A stretch of DNA of 40,540 nucleotides from the NCBI GenBank assembly GCA_017621845.1, contig JAGASI010000017.1, positions 1-40,540 on the forward strand, given 5' to 3'. Positions within the stretch are counted from its first letter, which is position 1. Each line of letters begins with the position of its first letter. Shown here piece after piece: positions 32,962-40,540 of the stretch. The stretch comes from Muribaculaceae bacterium (GTDB lineage Bacteria > Bacteroidota > Bacteroidia > Bacteroidales > Muribaculaceae). A program made the translations under genes and the position numbers. The notes beneath the pieces were generated by a model. That model saw nothing but the letters and a program-made list of their open reading frames with translations, searched no databases and was not told the DNA's origin.

Positions 32962-33717
32962 TTATAAGTCGTCTGAATGGTTGCAATTGTGTATCGTCAT
33001 AAGTCGTGACGGGTCGTCATAGGATTGTTGTATCACTTCGATGGCTTTTATGTCGTCGTGGGATAGGACAGTAGTCGTGTCCTCGGGGCCGACACTCTCG
33101 AGAGTACTTCTCAATCTTTCAAAAGACAGGTCGGGGTAAAGCTCGGCGAGTGTCACCACGCGCGATGCGACCGATGTGACACCGTGAGAGGCGAGTTTGG
33201 CTCGTGAGGGTGTGATGGCGTTGGATATATGACGAGGGTCTATGGAGTGGAGCATTGTAGAGTGGGAGATGTTGCGTTCTCCCTGGCGATAGAAGGCACC
33301 TCCCGAAATCTTACGCCCACTCACCGATATGTCATTGCGTCCCGAGGCCTCGGCTTCTATACCAAGAGTTCTCAGCCTTGACACTATCATGGATGTGTAA
33401 CCTGAGAATATTTGTTCTATTGAGCGCCCTCGCCCGGGGGTTATAAAGCTAATCATGATATTGCCACAGTCGGCATAGACACATCCACCGCCACTGTGAC
33501 GTCTCACGATATCTATGCCATTGGCACGGCAGTACTCCATATCGACCTCCAGAGGGATATCTTGATGGCGACCGCATATTACTGTCGGATTAACAACCCA
33601 GGTGAACAGATAATCGTCATCGGGCAGATGAGTTGCCACCCACTGTTCGGTTGCCAGATAGAAAGACAACCGTCGTACTCCGGGCTTGTTCTCAAAAGGG
33701 AAGACGATGTGATTCAT
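32962..33717 (-). CDS. lplA: Lipoate-protein ligase
   Basis: 251 residues from the ATG at 33717. A longer reading frame starts with GTG at 33801, but a TACATTTG promoter element lies inside it, so the ATG after it is the likely start. The biotin/lipoate ligase fold shows RRHSGGGCVY (72-81) and the catalytic-lysine region GRKISGGAFY. The enzyme activates lipoate with ATP and attaches it to a protein lysine, here most likely GcvH. It leads the operon, tying lipoylation to glycine cleavage. The C-terminal accessory domain found in Escherichia coli LplA appears reduced to a short tail. Confidence 0.9.
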   Translation of the reverse strand: MNHIVFPFENKPGVRRLSFYLATEQWVATHLPDDDYLFTWVVNPTVICGRHQDIPLEVDMEYCRANGIDIVRRHSGGGCVYADCGNIMISFITPGRGRSIEQIFSGYTSMIVSRLRTLGIEAEASGRNDISVSGRKISGGAFYRQGERNISHSTMLHSIDPRHISNAITPSRAKLASHGVTSVASRVVTLAELYPDLSFERLRSTLESVGPEDTTTVLSHDDIKAIEVIQQSYDDPSRLMTIHNCNHSDDL

Positions 33718-33769
33718 ATCGTGATTGCTGTTTTTAAGGAGGTTGTTTGGTAATGAGGAGTTGACATCC

Positions 33770-33777
33770 CAAATGTA
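33770..33777 (-). promoter_or_regulatory. -7 element of the lplA-gcv operon
   Basis: TACATTTG on the minus strand, giving a leader of about 45 bases. The -33 is poor. The short leader leaves no room for a glycine riboswitch. The remaining 33802-33928 between the divergent operons shows only a GTGT-rich stretch. Confidence 0.5.
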
Positions 33778-33928
33778 CAACTTTTTTTTAATAACCGACA
33801 CATTGTAGGTTATAAATTTTTTTAAGTTGGGACAGTTCTGACAGGTATTACATTCAACCGTGGGCGTGATGGTCAGTGTGTGTCGGTGTGTCGGTGTTTT
33901 ATTTTGTTTAAAAATAAAGTGATAGATA

Positions 33929-33960
33929 TTTGGTGGTTAGAAGGAAAATCACTACCTTTG
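33929..33960 (+). promoter_or_regulatory. Promoter of rimP-nusA-infB
   Basis: TTTG (33929-33932), 20 bases, TACCTTTG (33953-33960). The context TTTGGTGG around the -33 is shared with the tRNA-Gln promoter. Confidence 0.8.
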
Positions 33961-33974
33961 CGACATCTTCCCGG

Positions 33975-34003
33975 AGGAGGAGGCCCATAGCGGGCTTCCT
34001 CCT
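33975..34003 (+). promoter_or_regulatory. Attenuator-like hairpin in the rimP leader
   Basis: The 12-base arms (33975-33986, 33992-34003) pair completely except for one G-U, with a 5-base loop, followed by TCTGTTT. It starts about 10 bases after the predicted transcription start and 55 bases before the rimP ATG. In Escherichia coli the homologous operon is controlled by NusA through leader termination; a similar feedback is inferred here. Confidence 0.5.
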
Positions 34004-34057
34004 TCTGTTTGGATGAGATTTAATGCTTCCCCGTGAGGCAATAAACAATGGCATAAA

Positions 34058-34528
34058 ATGATAGACAAGACTCTACTTACCGAGACAGTGGCTAAGGCCA
34101 TAGCTGACACCGACCTGTTTATCGTCAGCATCAATATTACTTCAGACAATAATATCACTGTAACACTCGACTCCCCGTCGGGTGTTGATATTGACCAATG
34201 TGTCAGGTTGACTCGCGAGATTGAGGCAACGTTTGACCGTGATATAGAAGACTATGAGTTGGAGGTAGGTTCAGCAGGCCTCACGGCTCCTATGACGGTA
34301 TTACCTCAATTTAAGATGAATATAGGCAACCCTGTCGAGATACTTACCCGAGATGGACGTAAACTCCATGCGACACTCACCGACGTGACCGATGACCTCT
34401 CGGCAATCACAGTCACCGTACCGACCAAGGTTAAAGAGCCCGGTGCCAAGCGTCCAACTATCCAGGACATTCCCGAGACTATCAACCTCGACAATGTCAA
34501 ATATATCACTCGTGAGATTATATTTTAA
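34058..34528 (+). CDS. rimP: Ribosome maturation factor RimP
   Basis: 156 residues, full length. The N-terminal alpha/beta domain has SPSGVDIDQCVRLTREIE and DYELEVGSAGLTAP, matching the family core; the C-terminal part forms the small SH3-like barrel. It assists maturation of the 30S subunit. It is first in the conserved order rimP-nusA-infB, with a 46-base gap before nusA. Confidence 0.94.
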   Translation: MIDKTLLTETVAKAIADTDLFIVSINITSDNNITVTLDSPSGVDIDQCVRLTREIEATFDRDIEDYELEVGSAGLTAPMTVLPQFKMNIGNPVEILTRDGRKLHATLTDVTDDLSAITVTVPTKVKEPGAKRPTIQDIPETINLDNVKYITREIIF

Positions 34529-34574
34529 CTGCAAAGAATAAATCAATAATAACAATATAAATATCAATTCAACA

Positions 34575-35831
34575 ATGGCAAAAAAAGAGGCTAAACCCAA
34601 CATGGTTGAGCAATTCGCCGAGTTCAAGGAGCTCAAGAATATTGACAAGACCACAATGATTAGTGTTCTCGAGGAGTCGTTCCGCAATGTGCTTGCTAAA
34701 ATGTTTGGCACCGACGAGAACCTCGACGTCATCCTCAATCCCGACAAAGGAGACGTACAGATATTCCAAAACCTCACGGTAGTACCGGACGGCGAGGTTG
34801 CCAATCCCAATCTCGAGATATCGCTTACCGACGCCCGTGCCGACAATGATCCTGACGCCGAGGTGGGAGAGGAACACACCAAGGAAATCATCTTTGAAAA
34901 ATTTGGTCGTCGAGCAATCCTCACCCTGCGTCAGACCCTCCAATCCAAAATCCTTGACCTCCAGAAAGAAGCTATTTATGAGAAATTTAAAGAGCTTGAG
35001 GGTCAACTTGTGGCCGGCGAGGTCTATCAGACATGGTCCCACGAGACACTTCTGCTCGATGATGACAAGAACGAGCTCCTCTTGCCCAAGAGCGAGGCAA
35101 TACCCGGAGACTTCTTCCGTAAGGGAGAGACGATACGTGCCGTTATCGCCAATGTTGACAACAAAAACAACAATCCCAAGATTATCCTGTCTCGCACCAA
35201 CGAGAACTTCCTGCGTCGCCTCTTTGAAATCGAGGTTCCTGAGATACAAGATGGCCTCATCAATATACGTGCCGTAGCACGTATCCCCGGAGAACGTGCC
35301 AAAATCGCCGTCGAAAGCTATGATGAGCGCATCGACCCCGTTGGCGCTTGTGTCGGTGTCAAAGGTAGCCGCATCCACGGTATCGTGCGTGAGTTGCATA
35401 ACGAGAATATAGACGTGATTAATTACACTGCCAACCCTTCACTATTCATCCAGCGAGCACTTTCACCTGCCAAGGTGTCTTCAATACGTCTCGATGAGGA
35501 GGAAAAGAAAGCCGAGGTTTTCCTGCGCCCCGAAGAGGTATCGCTCGCTATCGGTAAAAATGGCCTTAATATCAAGCTTGCCTCAATGCTCACCGGATAT
35601 GTGATTGACGTTTATCGCGACTCAGAGGAAACAACCGAGGAGGATATCTATCTTGACGAATTTAAAGACGAGATAGAAGAGTGGGTTATTGAAGCCCTCA
35701 AAGCCATGGGCTGTGTCACCGCTAAGGCAGTCTTGAAAACGCCTCGCGAATCCCTCATCGAAAAGGCTGACCTCGAGGAAGAAACAGTTGACCAGGTACT
35801 CGAGGTACTCCGCGCCGAATTTGAAGATTAA
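34575..35831 (+). CDS. nusA: Transcription termination/antitermination factor NusA
   Basis: 418 residues. The domain order is N-terminal RNA polymerase-binding domain (1-130), S1 domain (about 135-200, with FFRKGETIRAVI), two KH domains (about 205-345, with GACVGVKGSRIHGIVREL and LAIGKNGLNIKLA), and a short acidic C-terminal helix-hairpin region. There is only a trace of the AR repeats of Escherichia coli NusA. It controls pausing and termination at hairpins, including perhaps the one in its own leader. Confidence 0.96.
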   Translation: MAKKEAKPNMVEQFAEFKELKNIDKTTMISVLEESFRNVLAKMFGTDENLDVILNPDKGDVQIFQNLTVVPDGEVANPNLEISLTDARADNDPDAEVGEEHTKEIIFEKFGRRAILTLRQTLQSKILDLQKEAIYEKFKELEGQLVAGEVYQTWSHETLLLDDDKNELLLPKSEAIPGDFFRKGETIRAVIANVDNKNNNPKIILSRTNENFLRRLFEIEVPEIQDGLINIRAVARIPGERAKIAVESYDERIDPVGACVGVKGSRIHGIVRELHNENIDVINYTANPSLFIQRALSPAKVSSIRLDEEEKKAEVFLRPEEVSLAIGKNGLNIKLASMLTGYVIDVYRDSEETTEEDIYLDEFKDEIEEWVIEALKAMGCVTAKAVLKTPRESLIEKADLEEETVDQVLEVLRAEFED

Positions 35832-35908
35832 TTCACGCCAGCGCCCCTCATTATCTCTCTCACTTCATCTCTCCCCATTATAGTTACACTTAAAAACACA
35901 ATTTCTGC

Positions 35909-38788
35909 ATGGCGAAAACAAAAATAAGCACACTTGCCAAAGAACTCAATATCAGCCTTACCACAGCAATAGAGTTTTTGCGCAAAAAGGATATAACCGT
36001 TGACGAGAACCCCAACACTCGCCTTGACAACGACGTGGTCAATATACTGGTTGAAGAATTTGGCAATGGTATGGAAATAAACCTCCAGCCCAAAGCGCCG
36101 TCCCCCAAGGTTGAGAAGCCTGTGGCTAAACCCACAGAAACTCCTGTTGGACAGTCGGCCAAACAAACACCTAAAATTCTTGGCAAAATAGACCTTAATG
36201 ACCCGGGCAAGGGCATAATCACGCCTGACAAACCCAAGGCAGAGGTTAAGCCCGAGACTAAACAGCCGGTTTCTGAAATCAAGGAGGTTATCACTACACC
36301 CGAGATGACTAAAGCACCGGCTCCCAAAGCTGAGGTGAAAACCCAAGTCCGGGATGATGTCAAACAGGTGGAAGATAAGGCCAAGCCCAAGCCACAACCC
36401 AAACCTGAGCCTAAATCCGAGCCCAAGTCTGAGCCCAAGTCTGAGCCTAAACCTGTCCCCGAGCCCAAGCCCACTCCAAAGACAGAGACGGCTAAGGAGG
36501 AAACTAAAACCGACAGAAATGATGCACCGGACGGTGATCATGACTCAGACAACAATGACTCGTTCATCGCTACTCAGACCCCTAAGGCTCCATCGCTGAA
36601 CATCGTTGGTAAAATAGACCTGACGGCTTTAAACCAGTCGACTCGTCCCAAAAAGAAGTCCAAGGAAGAACGACGAAATGCCAATGCCCAAGGTGGCGGT
36701 ACCGGCGACCGCAAGAAACGTCGACGTATCGGTGGCAAGGAAAAAGTTGACATCGAGAAGACCGGACAGCAAGCGGCCCGCGAGGGTAACGCGCGTCCCG
36801 GCGGAAATAACGCCAAACGCAATGACCGTCCGGCCCGTGATAACGCCCGTCCGGCCAAGCGTCAACCTCTGCATCAAGAAGTCTCGGACGAAGATGTATC
36901 AAAGCAAGTAAAGGAGACACTCGCCCGTCTGACTGCCAAGGACAAAAACCTCAAAAGAGGCGCTAAGTGGCGTAAAGAAAAACGCGAAGCCGCGCGTGAA
37001 GCCCAAGCTGAAGCACAGGCCGAGGCACAAGCCGAGTCCAAAATCCTTAAGCTCACCGAGTTTGTGACAGCCAATGACCTCGCTATAATGATGAACGTGC
37101 CTATCAACAACGTTATCGCCACGTGCATGAATATCGGAGTCATGGTCTCGATAAACCAGCGCCTTGATGCTGAGACTATCAATATCGTGGCCGAGGAGTT
37201 TGGCTTCAAGACCGAATATGTGTCAGCCGAGGTTGCCGACGCAATCCATCAGGAGGAAGACTCGGCCGAAGACCTGGTTTCCCGCTCGCCGATTGTCACC
37301 GTCATGGGACATGTTGACCACGGCAAGACTTCATTGCTCGACTACATACGTAAAGCCAACGTCATCGCCGGCGAGGCAGGCGGTATCACCCAGCATATCG
37401 GTGCTTACAACGTTGCCCTCCCCGACGGACGCCATATCACATTCCTCGACACCCCCGGTCACGAGGCATTCACCGCTATGCGTGCCCGTGGAGCAAAGGT
37501 AACCGACCTGTGTATCATCATCGTGGCTGCTGACGACAATGTCATGCCCCAGACCGTCGAGGCTATCAACCACGCTTCGGCTGCCGGCGTGCCTATCGTG
37601 TTTGCCATTAACAAAATCGATAAGCCTCATGCCAATCCCGAGAAAATCAAGGAAGAACTGGCCGGCATGAACTACCTGGTCGAAGACTGGGGTGGTAAAT
37701 ACCAGTCACAAGATATTTCGGCCAAAAAAGGCATCGGTGTCGACGAGCTTATGGAAAAAGTTCTCCTTGAGGCTGAGATGCTCGACCTTAAGGCCAACCC
37801 CAACCGCAATGCCACCGGCTCTATCATCGAGTCATCGCTTGACAAAGGTCGCGGATATGTAGCTACGGTACTTGTTCAGAACGGCACACTGCGTGTCGGT
37901 GACATTATCCTTGCCGGTAATCATTATGGCAAAATCAAGGCAATGTTCAACGAACGCAACCAGCGCATCAAAGAAGCCGGTCCTGCCACTCCGGCCCTTA
38001 TTCTTGGTCTCAATGGTGCCCCGACTGCCGGCGATACATTCAATGTGCTCGACACCGAGCAAGAAGCACGAGAGATTGCCAACAAGCGAGAGCAACTTCA
38101 GCGCGAACAAGGCCTGCGCACAACCAAAATCCTTACCCTCGAGGATATTGGTCGCCGTCGAGCCATCGGTAACTTCCAGGAGCTTAACATCATCGTCAAG
38201 GGTGACGTTGACGGCTCGATTGAAGCACTCTCCGACTCGCTTATCAAGCTCTCTACTGAAGAAATCCAGGTCAATGTACTGCATAAGGCAGTTGGAGAAA
38301 TCTCGGAAAGCGATGTAACCCTGGCCGCGGCCTCCGATGCGGTTATCATCGGCTTCCAGGTGCGTCCTTCAATGGCAGCCCGTCGAGCCGCCGAGCGTGA
38401 GGGCGTCGAGATACGTCTATACTCGGTTATCTATCAGGCTATCGAGGAGGTCAAGGACGCTATGGCCGGTATGTTGGCACCCGAAATCAAGGAAGAGGTC
38501 ATCGGCACCGCCGAGGTTCTCGAGACCTATCACATCTCCAAGGTCGGCACTATAGCCGGTGCTATGGTGCGTGAGGGTAAACTCAAACGTGGCTGTAAGG
38601 TGCGCCTGATCCGTGATGGTATCGTGAGATATACCGGTGAGCTTGGGTCTCTCAAGCGATTTAAGGATGACGTCAAGGAAGTCTCCGCCGGATATGATTG
38701 TGGCTGTTCAATCAATGGCTACAATGACATTAAGGTAGGAGACCTTTTTGAAGGCTTTGAAGAAGTCGAGGTCAACCGTGCCCTCTGA
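35909..38788 (+). CDS. infB: Translation initiation factor IF-2
   Basis: 959 residues. A short N-terminal helical domain (1-60) is followed by a long charged linker (about 60-390), including the repeat [16 protein letters not shown] (36396-36460) and basic RNA-like stretches. The G domain begins near 460, with G1 GHVDHGKT (467-474), DTPGHE and NKIDK, then domains II-IV. It brings fMet-tRNA to the 30S subunit and drives subunit joining with GTP. The linker is longer and more repetitive than in most bacteria but this is usual for Bacteroidetes. Last gene of the operon before a large hairpin. Confidence 0.97.
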   Translation: MAKTKISTLAKELNISLTTAIEFLRKKDITVDENPNTRLDNDVVNILVEEFGNGMEINLQPKAPSPKVEKPVAKPTETPVGQSAKQTPKILGKIDLNDPGKGIITPDKPKAEVKPETKQPVSEIKEVITTPEMTKAPAPKAEVKTQVRDDVKQVEDKAKPKPQPKPEPKSEPKSEPKSEPKPVPEPKPTPKTETAKEETKTDRNDAPDGDHDSDNNDSFIATQTPKAPSLNIVGKIDLTALNQSTRPKKKSKEERRNANAQGGGTGDRKKRRRIGGKEKVDIEKTGQQAAREGNARPGGNNAKRNDRPARDNARPAKRQPLHQEVSDEDVSKQVKETLARLTAKDKNLKRGAKWRKEKREAAREAQAEAQAEAQAESKILKLTEFVTANDLAIMMNVPINNVIATCMNIGVMVSINQRLDAETINIVAEEFGFKTEYVSAEVADAIHQEEDSAEDLVSRSPIVTVMGHVDHGKTSLLDYIRKANVIAGEAGGITQHIGAYNVALPDGRHITFLDTPGHEAFTAMRARGAKVTDLCIIIVAADDNVMPQTVEAINHASAAGVPIVFAINKIDKPHANPEKIKEELAGMNYLVEDWGGKYQSQDISAKKGIGVDELMEKVLLEAEMLDLKANPNRNATGSIIESSLDKGRGYVATVLVQNGTLRVGDIILAGNHYGKIKAMFNERNQRIKEAGPATPALILGLNGAPTAGDTFNVLDTEQEAREIANKREQLQREQGLRTTKILTLEDIGRRRAIGNFQELNIIVKGDVDGSIEALSDSLIKLSTEEIQVNVLHKAVGEISESDVTLAAASDAVIIGFQVRPSMAARRAAEREGVEIRLYSVIYQAIEEVKDAMAGMLAPEIKEEVIGTAEVLETYHISKVGTIAGAMVREGKLKRGCKVRLIRDGIVRYTGELGSLKRFKDDVKEVSAGYDCGCSINGYNDIKVGDLFEGFEEVEVNRAL

Positions 38789-38801
38789 TAAATGTCTTCA
38801 C

Positions 38802-38860
38802 TACAAGTGACAAGTGACAAGCTACCATACGGATGGTGACTTTGTTACTTGTCACTTGTA
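38802..38860 (+). terminator. Large hairpin between infB and the folK fusion gene
   Basis: The arms TACAAGTGACAAGT (38802-38815) and ACTTGTCACTTGTA (38847-38860) pair perfectly. The inner ACCAT/ATGGT makes a small second stem. The repeated AAGTGAC units resemble dispersed palindromes rather than a classical terminator, and no strong T-run follows. Confidence 0.5.
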
Positions 38861-38888
38861 ATTTGTCACTACTCATTACTTACTGCCA

Positions 38889-39890
38889 ATGAATTCCATC
38901 TATCTCAATCTCGGCTCAAACCGTGGTGACTGTCGAGCCAATATCAACCGCGCTGTGGAGCTCATCTCGGCTCGCTATCCTGTGGCTCGTGTCCGTCGCT
39001 CGATGTGGGTCACTACACCCTCGTGGGGATATGACTCACCCAACGAGTTTGTCAATCTCGGCGTAGCACTTGACTTTGACTCGCCGGCCCACATGCCCGA
39101 CCCAATGGGATTGTTGCGCGCCGTCAAGCATATCGAACAACAAGTTTATCCCGGCGATGTTCATCGCGATGCCAATGGCAACTACAGCGATCGCTATATC
39201 GATATCGATATTATCGCTATTGATAATCTGGCGATAGAGTCCCCCGAGCTTACCATACCCCATCCTCGTGCCGCCGCACGCGAGTTTGTCATGCGCCCCA
39301 TGATGATGCTGTGTCCCGGATGGAACCCCGGCAACGCTCACCTCGGACTCAAAAAGACCATAGACCAGATGAATCGCCCGTCGATAGACCAATGTCGGCA
39401 TAGCCCCAAAATACCGTTGACGCTTGTCCTTGACAACCTGCGCTCGCTCAATAATATCGGTTCGATATTCCGTACGGCCGATGCGTTTGCCGTCGAGCAT
39501 ATCACACTATGTGGCATCTCGGCAACGCCCCCATCTCCCGAGATACACAAGACCGCGCTTGGCGCCGAGATGTCAGTCGACTGGTCATACTCCCCCGACA
39601 CGCTTACAGCTGTCAGGCATTTAAAAGAACAAGGATACATCATCTGTTGTCTCGAGCAAGTCAACGGCTCGGTGTCGCTCGAGACATTCGTTCCTGACCC
39701 ATCCAAACGCTATGCCCTCGTTGCCGGAAACGAAGTCGCCGGTGTCGACCCCGCCATAGTCGAGATATGCGACATCTATCTCGAAATCCCGCAGGCAGGC
39801 ATCAAACACTCGCTCAACGTTGCTGTCTCCACCGCTGTTGCCCTGTGGCAGTTCTTTTCCCGGCTAAAGGGTGGTTTTAATGCCGGGTAA
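38889..39890 (+). CDS. Fusion of HPPK (FolK) and SpoU/TrmH-type RNA 2'-O-methyltransferase
   Basis: 333 residues in one uninterrupted frame. Residues 1-150 are a 6-hydroxymethyl-7,8-dihydropterin pyrophosphokinase: NLGSNRGD at the start, TPSWGY, VYPGDVHRDANGNYSDRYIDIDII and IPHPRAAAREFVMRP. Residues about 160-330 are a complete SPOUT methyltransferase: LDNLRSLNNIGSIFRTADAF, LGAEMSVDWSY, VAGNEVAGVD and IPQAGIKHSLNVAVS, the knot that binds S-adenosylmethionine. The linker KKTIDQMNRPSI resembles the usual N-terminus of the stand-alone methyltransferase, so the fusion joined two intact genes. It would serve folate synthesis and tRNA or rRNA ribose methylation. The infB stop is 100 bases upstream. 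Confidence 0.9.
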   Translation: MNSIYLNLGSNRGDCRANINRAVELISARYPVARVRRSMWVTTPSWGYDSPNEFVNLGVALDFDSPAHMPDPMGLLRAVKHIEQQVYPGDVHRDANGNYSDRYIDIDIIAIDNLAIESPELTIPHPRAAAREFVMRPMMMLCPGWNPGNAHLGLKKTIDQMNRPSIDQCRHSPKIPLTLVLDNLRSLNNIGSIFRTADAFAVEHITLCGISATPPSPEIHKTALGAEMSVDWSYSPDTLTAVRHLKEQGYIICCLEQVNGSVSLETFVPDPSKRYALVAGNEVAGVDPAIVEICDIYLEIPQAGIKHSLNVAVSTAVALWQFFSRLKGGFNAG

Positions 39891-39987
39891 CGCGCGGTTA
39901 CGGTGAATTGTTTGCGCAAATGGAGTAAATTTAAATTTTATTAATGTTTATTTATTTATTTTTCGTTTTTCAATTAAAAATAAGCCT

Positions 39988-39995
39988 TAACTTTG
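39988..39995 (+). promoter_or_regulatory. -7 element of the right-end candidate RNA
   Basis: TAACTTTG, exact TAnnTTTG, in AT-rich DNA. No clear TTTG lies at -33. Confidence 0.5.
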
Positions 39996-40001
39996 CATCG
40001 T

Positions 40002-40140
40002 AATAAAAATAGCTCTCTTGCCCGCCTAAAGCGGGTGTTCATGATAAAAAAATCTTTTTGATAACGTTTTGTTAGACATATATACTTGAATTTTGGTTAT
40101 GAGGGAGGTGCGTTACTGTGAAGTAGCGCACTTTCATTTT
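40002..40140 (+). ncRNA. Candidate small RNA of about 140 nt, unknown family
   Basis: The predicted transcript begins after TAACTTTG. It contains a CCCGC/GCGGG hairpin (40021-40035) and ends in a 9-bp hairpin GTGCGTTAC/GTAGCGCAC (40108-40116, 40123-40131, one G-U) followed by TTTCATTTT. The longest open frame inside from ATG is six codons, so it is either a small RNA or a short leader ending in an attenuator. I do not recognise the family. Confidence 0.4.
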
Positions 40141-40187
40141 ATTAATACCGATAAACAACCTCTTGGTCTCCTAACTTCGGGACAGCG

Positions 40188-40231
40188 GACAGGAGCGGTT
40201 GGTAGCTCCCCTGATTGAACTGCAAACTCCC
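40188..40231. repeat. Hairpin repeat with variable loop, copy 2
   Basis: The flanking blocks of 18 and 12 bases are identical to those at 11275-11318; the 14-base loop differs (CTCCCCTGATTGAA here). Confidence 0.7.
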
Positions 40232-40245
40232 GGGCACGGGATGCA

Positions 40246-40510
40246 GGCGCGGAGCGCCGGGCTGTGATTAACCCCCGGTGCAGGGACAGAGTCCCATAGC
40301 CGGGGGCGATAGCGGGTCACTTTTGAGTGAGGGCCGGAGGCCTGAGTTGTGGTATAGACTCTGCTAATTACAATAAGTTATCCTCACCGGTTACCACACC
40401 CCGGCCCTCCAGGCCTAAGACACCACTGCTCAGTATACGACACTGCAAGCTTCGGGCCGCCGGCCCTGCGCATGCAGTTAATCACAACGCGGGCCACCGG
40501 CCCTGCGCAT
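40246..40510. repeat. Cluster of GC-rich hairpins and a tandem repeat
   Basis: In order: GGCGC/GCGCC (40246-40258); a nested hairpin CCCCCGG/CCGGGGG with inner GGGAC/GTCCC (40272-40306); TCACT/AGTGA (40317-40330); GGCC/GGCC (40332-40342); then two copies of a 20-base unit differing at one base (40454-40473 and 40491-40510). TGTGATTAAC (40263-40272) recurs inverted at 40477-40486, bracketing most of the cluster. It could be one large structured RNA, or a dispersed repeat element. Confidence 0.5.
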
Positions 40511-40540
40511 CTTAATTCAGAATTAGTCATCACTGACAGG

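Larger units (their letters stand above)
39891..40540. other. 650-base gene-free right end with candidate RNA and palindromes
   Basis: No coding region is supported. The listed structures are a promoter-terminator pair for a short RNA, a hairpin repeat, and a chain of GC-rich hairpins to the window edge. Confidence 0.6.

Noticed and set aside
33718..34057. Possible glycine riboswitch before the gcv operon
   Set aside because: The predicted leader is only about 45 bases and no tandem aptamer-like pairing is visible.
35828..36541. 237- and 194-codon minus-strand frames with Gly/Leu repeats
   Set aside because: They are antisense shadows of the repetitive charged linker of IF-2.
1..40540. CRISPR array, rRNA, prophage or complete insertion sequence
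   Set aside because: No regularly spaced repeats, no rRNA segments, no transposase or phage structural genes were seen; only the recombinase remnant.

Overview
The window looks like a chromosomal segment of a gut Bacteroidales bacterium, most likely Muribaculaceae (S24-7). The evidence is the promoter type (TTTG, about 19-20 nt, TAnnTTTG in front of many transcription units), a TonB-dependent receptor paired with surface lipoproteins, DUF5689 and C-terminal sorting-like tails, a split glycine decarboxylase, and an frc-oxc-AEC oxalate operon. The family assignment is inferred from gene content; no rRNA marker is present.

Left part (1-5.8 kb): a candidate structured RNA, a fossil of a tyrosine recombinase, and a perR-rbr peroxide-stress operon with a clear overlapping promoter/operator. 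Next comes an AT-rich cassette carrying a DUF4143-type AAA ATPase and an unknown protein. It is bracketed by a partial duplication of the 3' end and terminator of a small DUF2795-like gene, so it resembles an old insertion.

Middle left (5.5-20 kb, minus strand): a multidomain secreted endonuclease I gene is followed by tcdA, a PduO-type cobalamin adenosyltransferase gene and a tiny orphan sorting-tail gene. A four-gene run of small proteins follows (zinc ribbon, DJ-1/PfpI, TfoX-N, YciI). Then comes an operon of a TonB-dependent receptor, two DUF5689 surface lipoproteins and a secreted endonuclease/exonuclease/phosphatase enzyme. I read the last set as a candidate system for foraging extracellular nucleic acid or another phosphodiester; this is inference.

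Middle right (20.3-33.8 kb): serS, yqeY and a candidate 78-nt small RNA. Next is the oxalate operon frc-oxc-AEC transporter (oxalate to oxalyl-CoA to formyl-CoA plus CO2, with CoA recycled), then tRNA-Gln(TTG). A complete glycine-cleavage operon lplA-gcvT-gcvH-gcvPA-gcvPB-lpdA follows, including its own lipoate ligase and E3.

Right part (33.8-40.5 kb, plus strand): rimP-nusA-infB, with a terminator-like hairpin at the very start of the leader, then an unusual single-ORF fusion of HPPK (folK) to a SpoU/TrmH RNA methyltransferase. The last 650 bases hold no gene. They contain a candidate short RNA, a second copy of a hairpin repeat also found near 11.3 kb, and a dense group of GC-rich inverted repeats.
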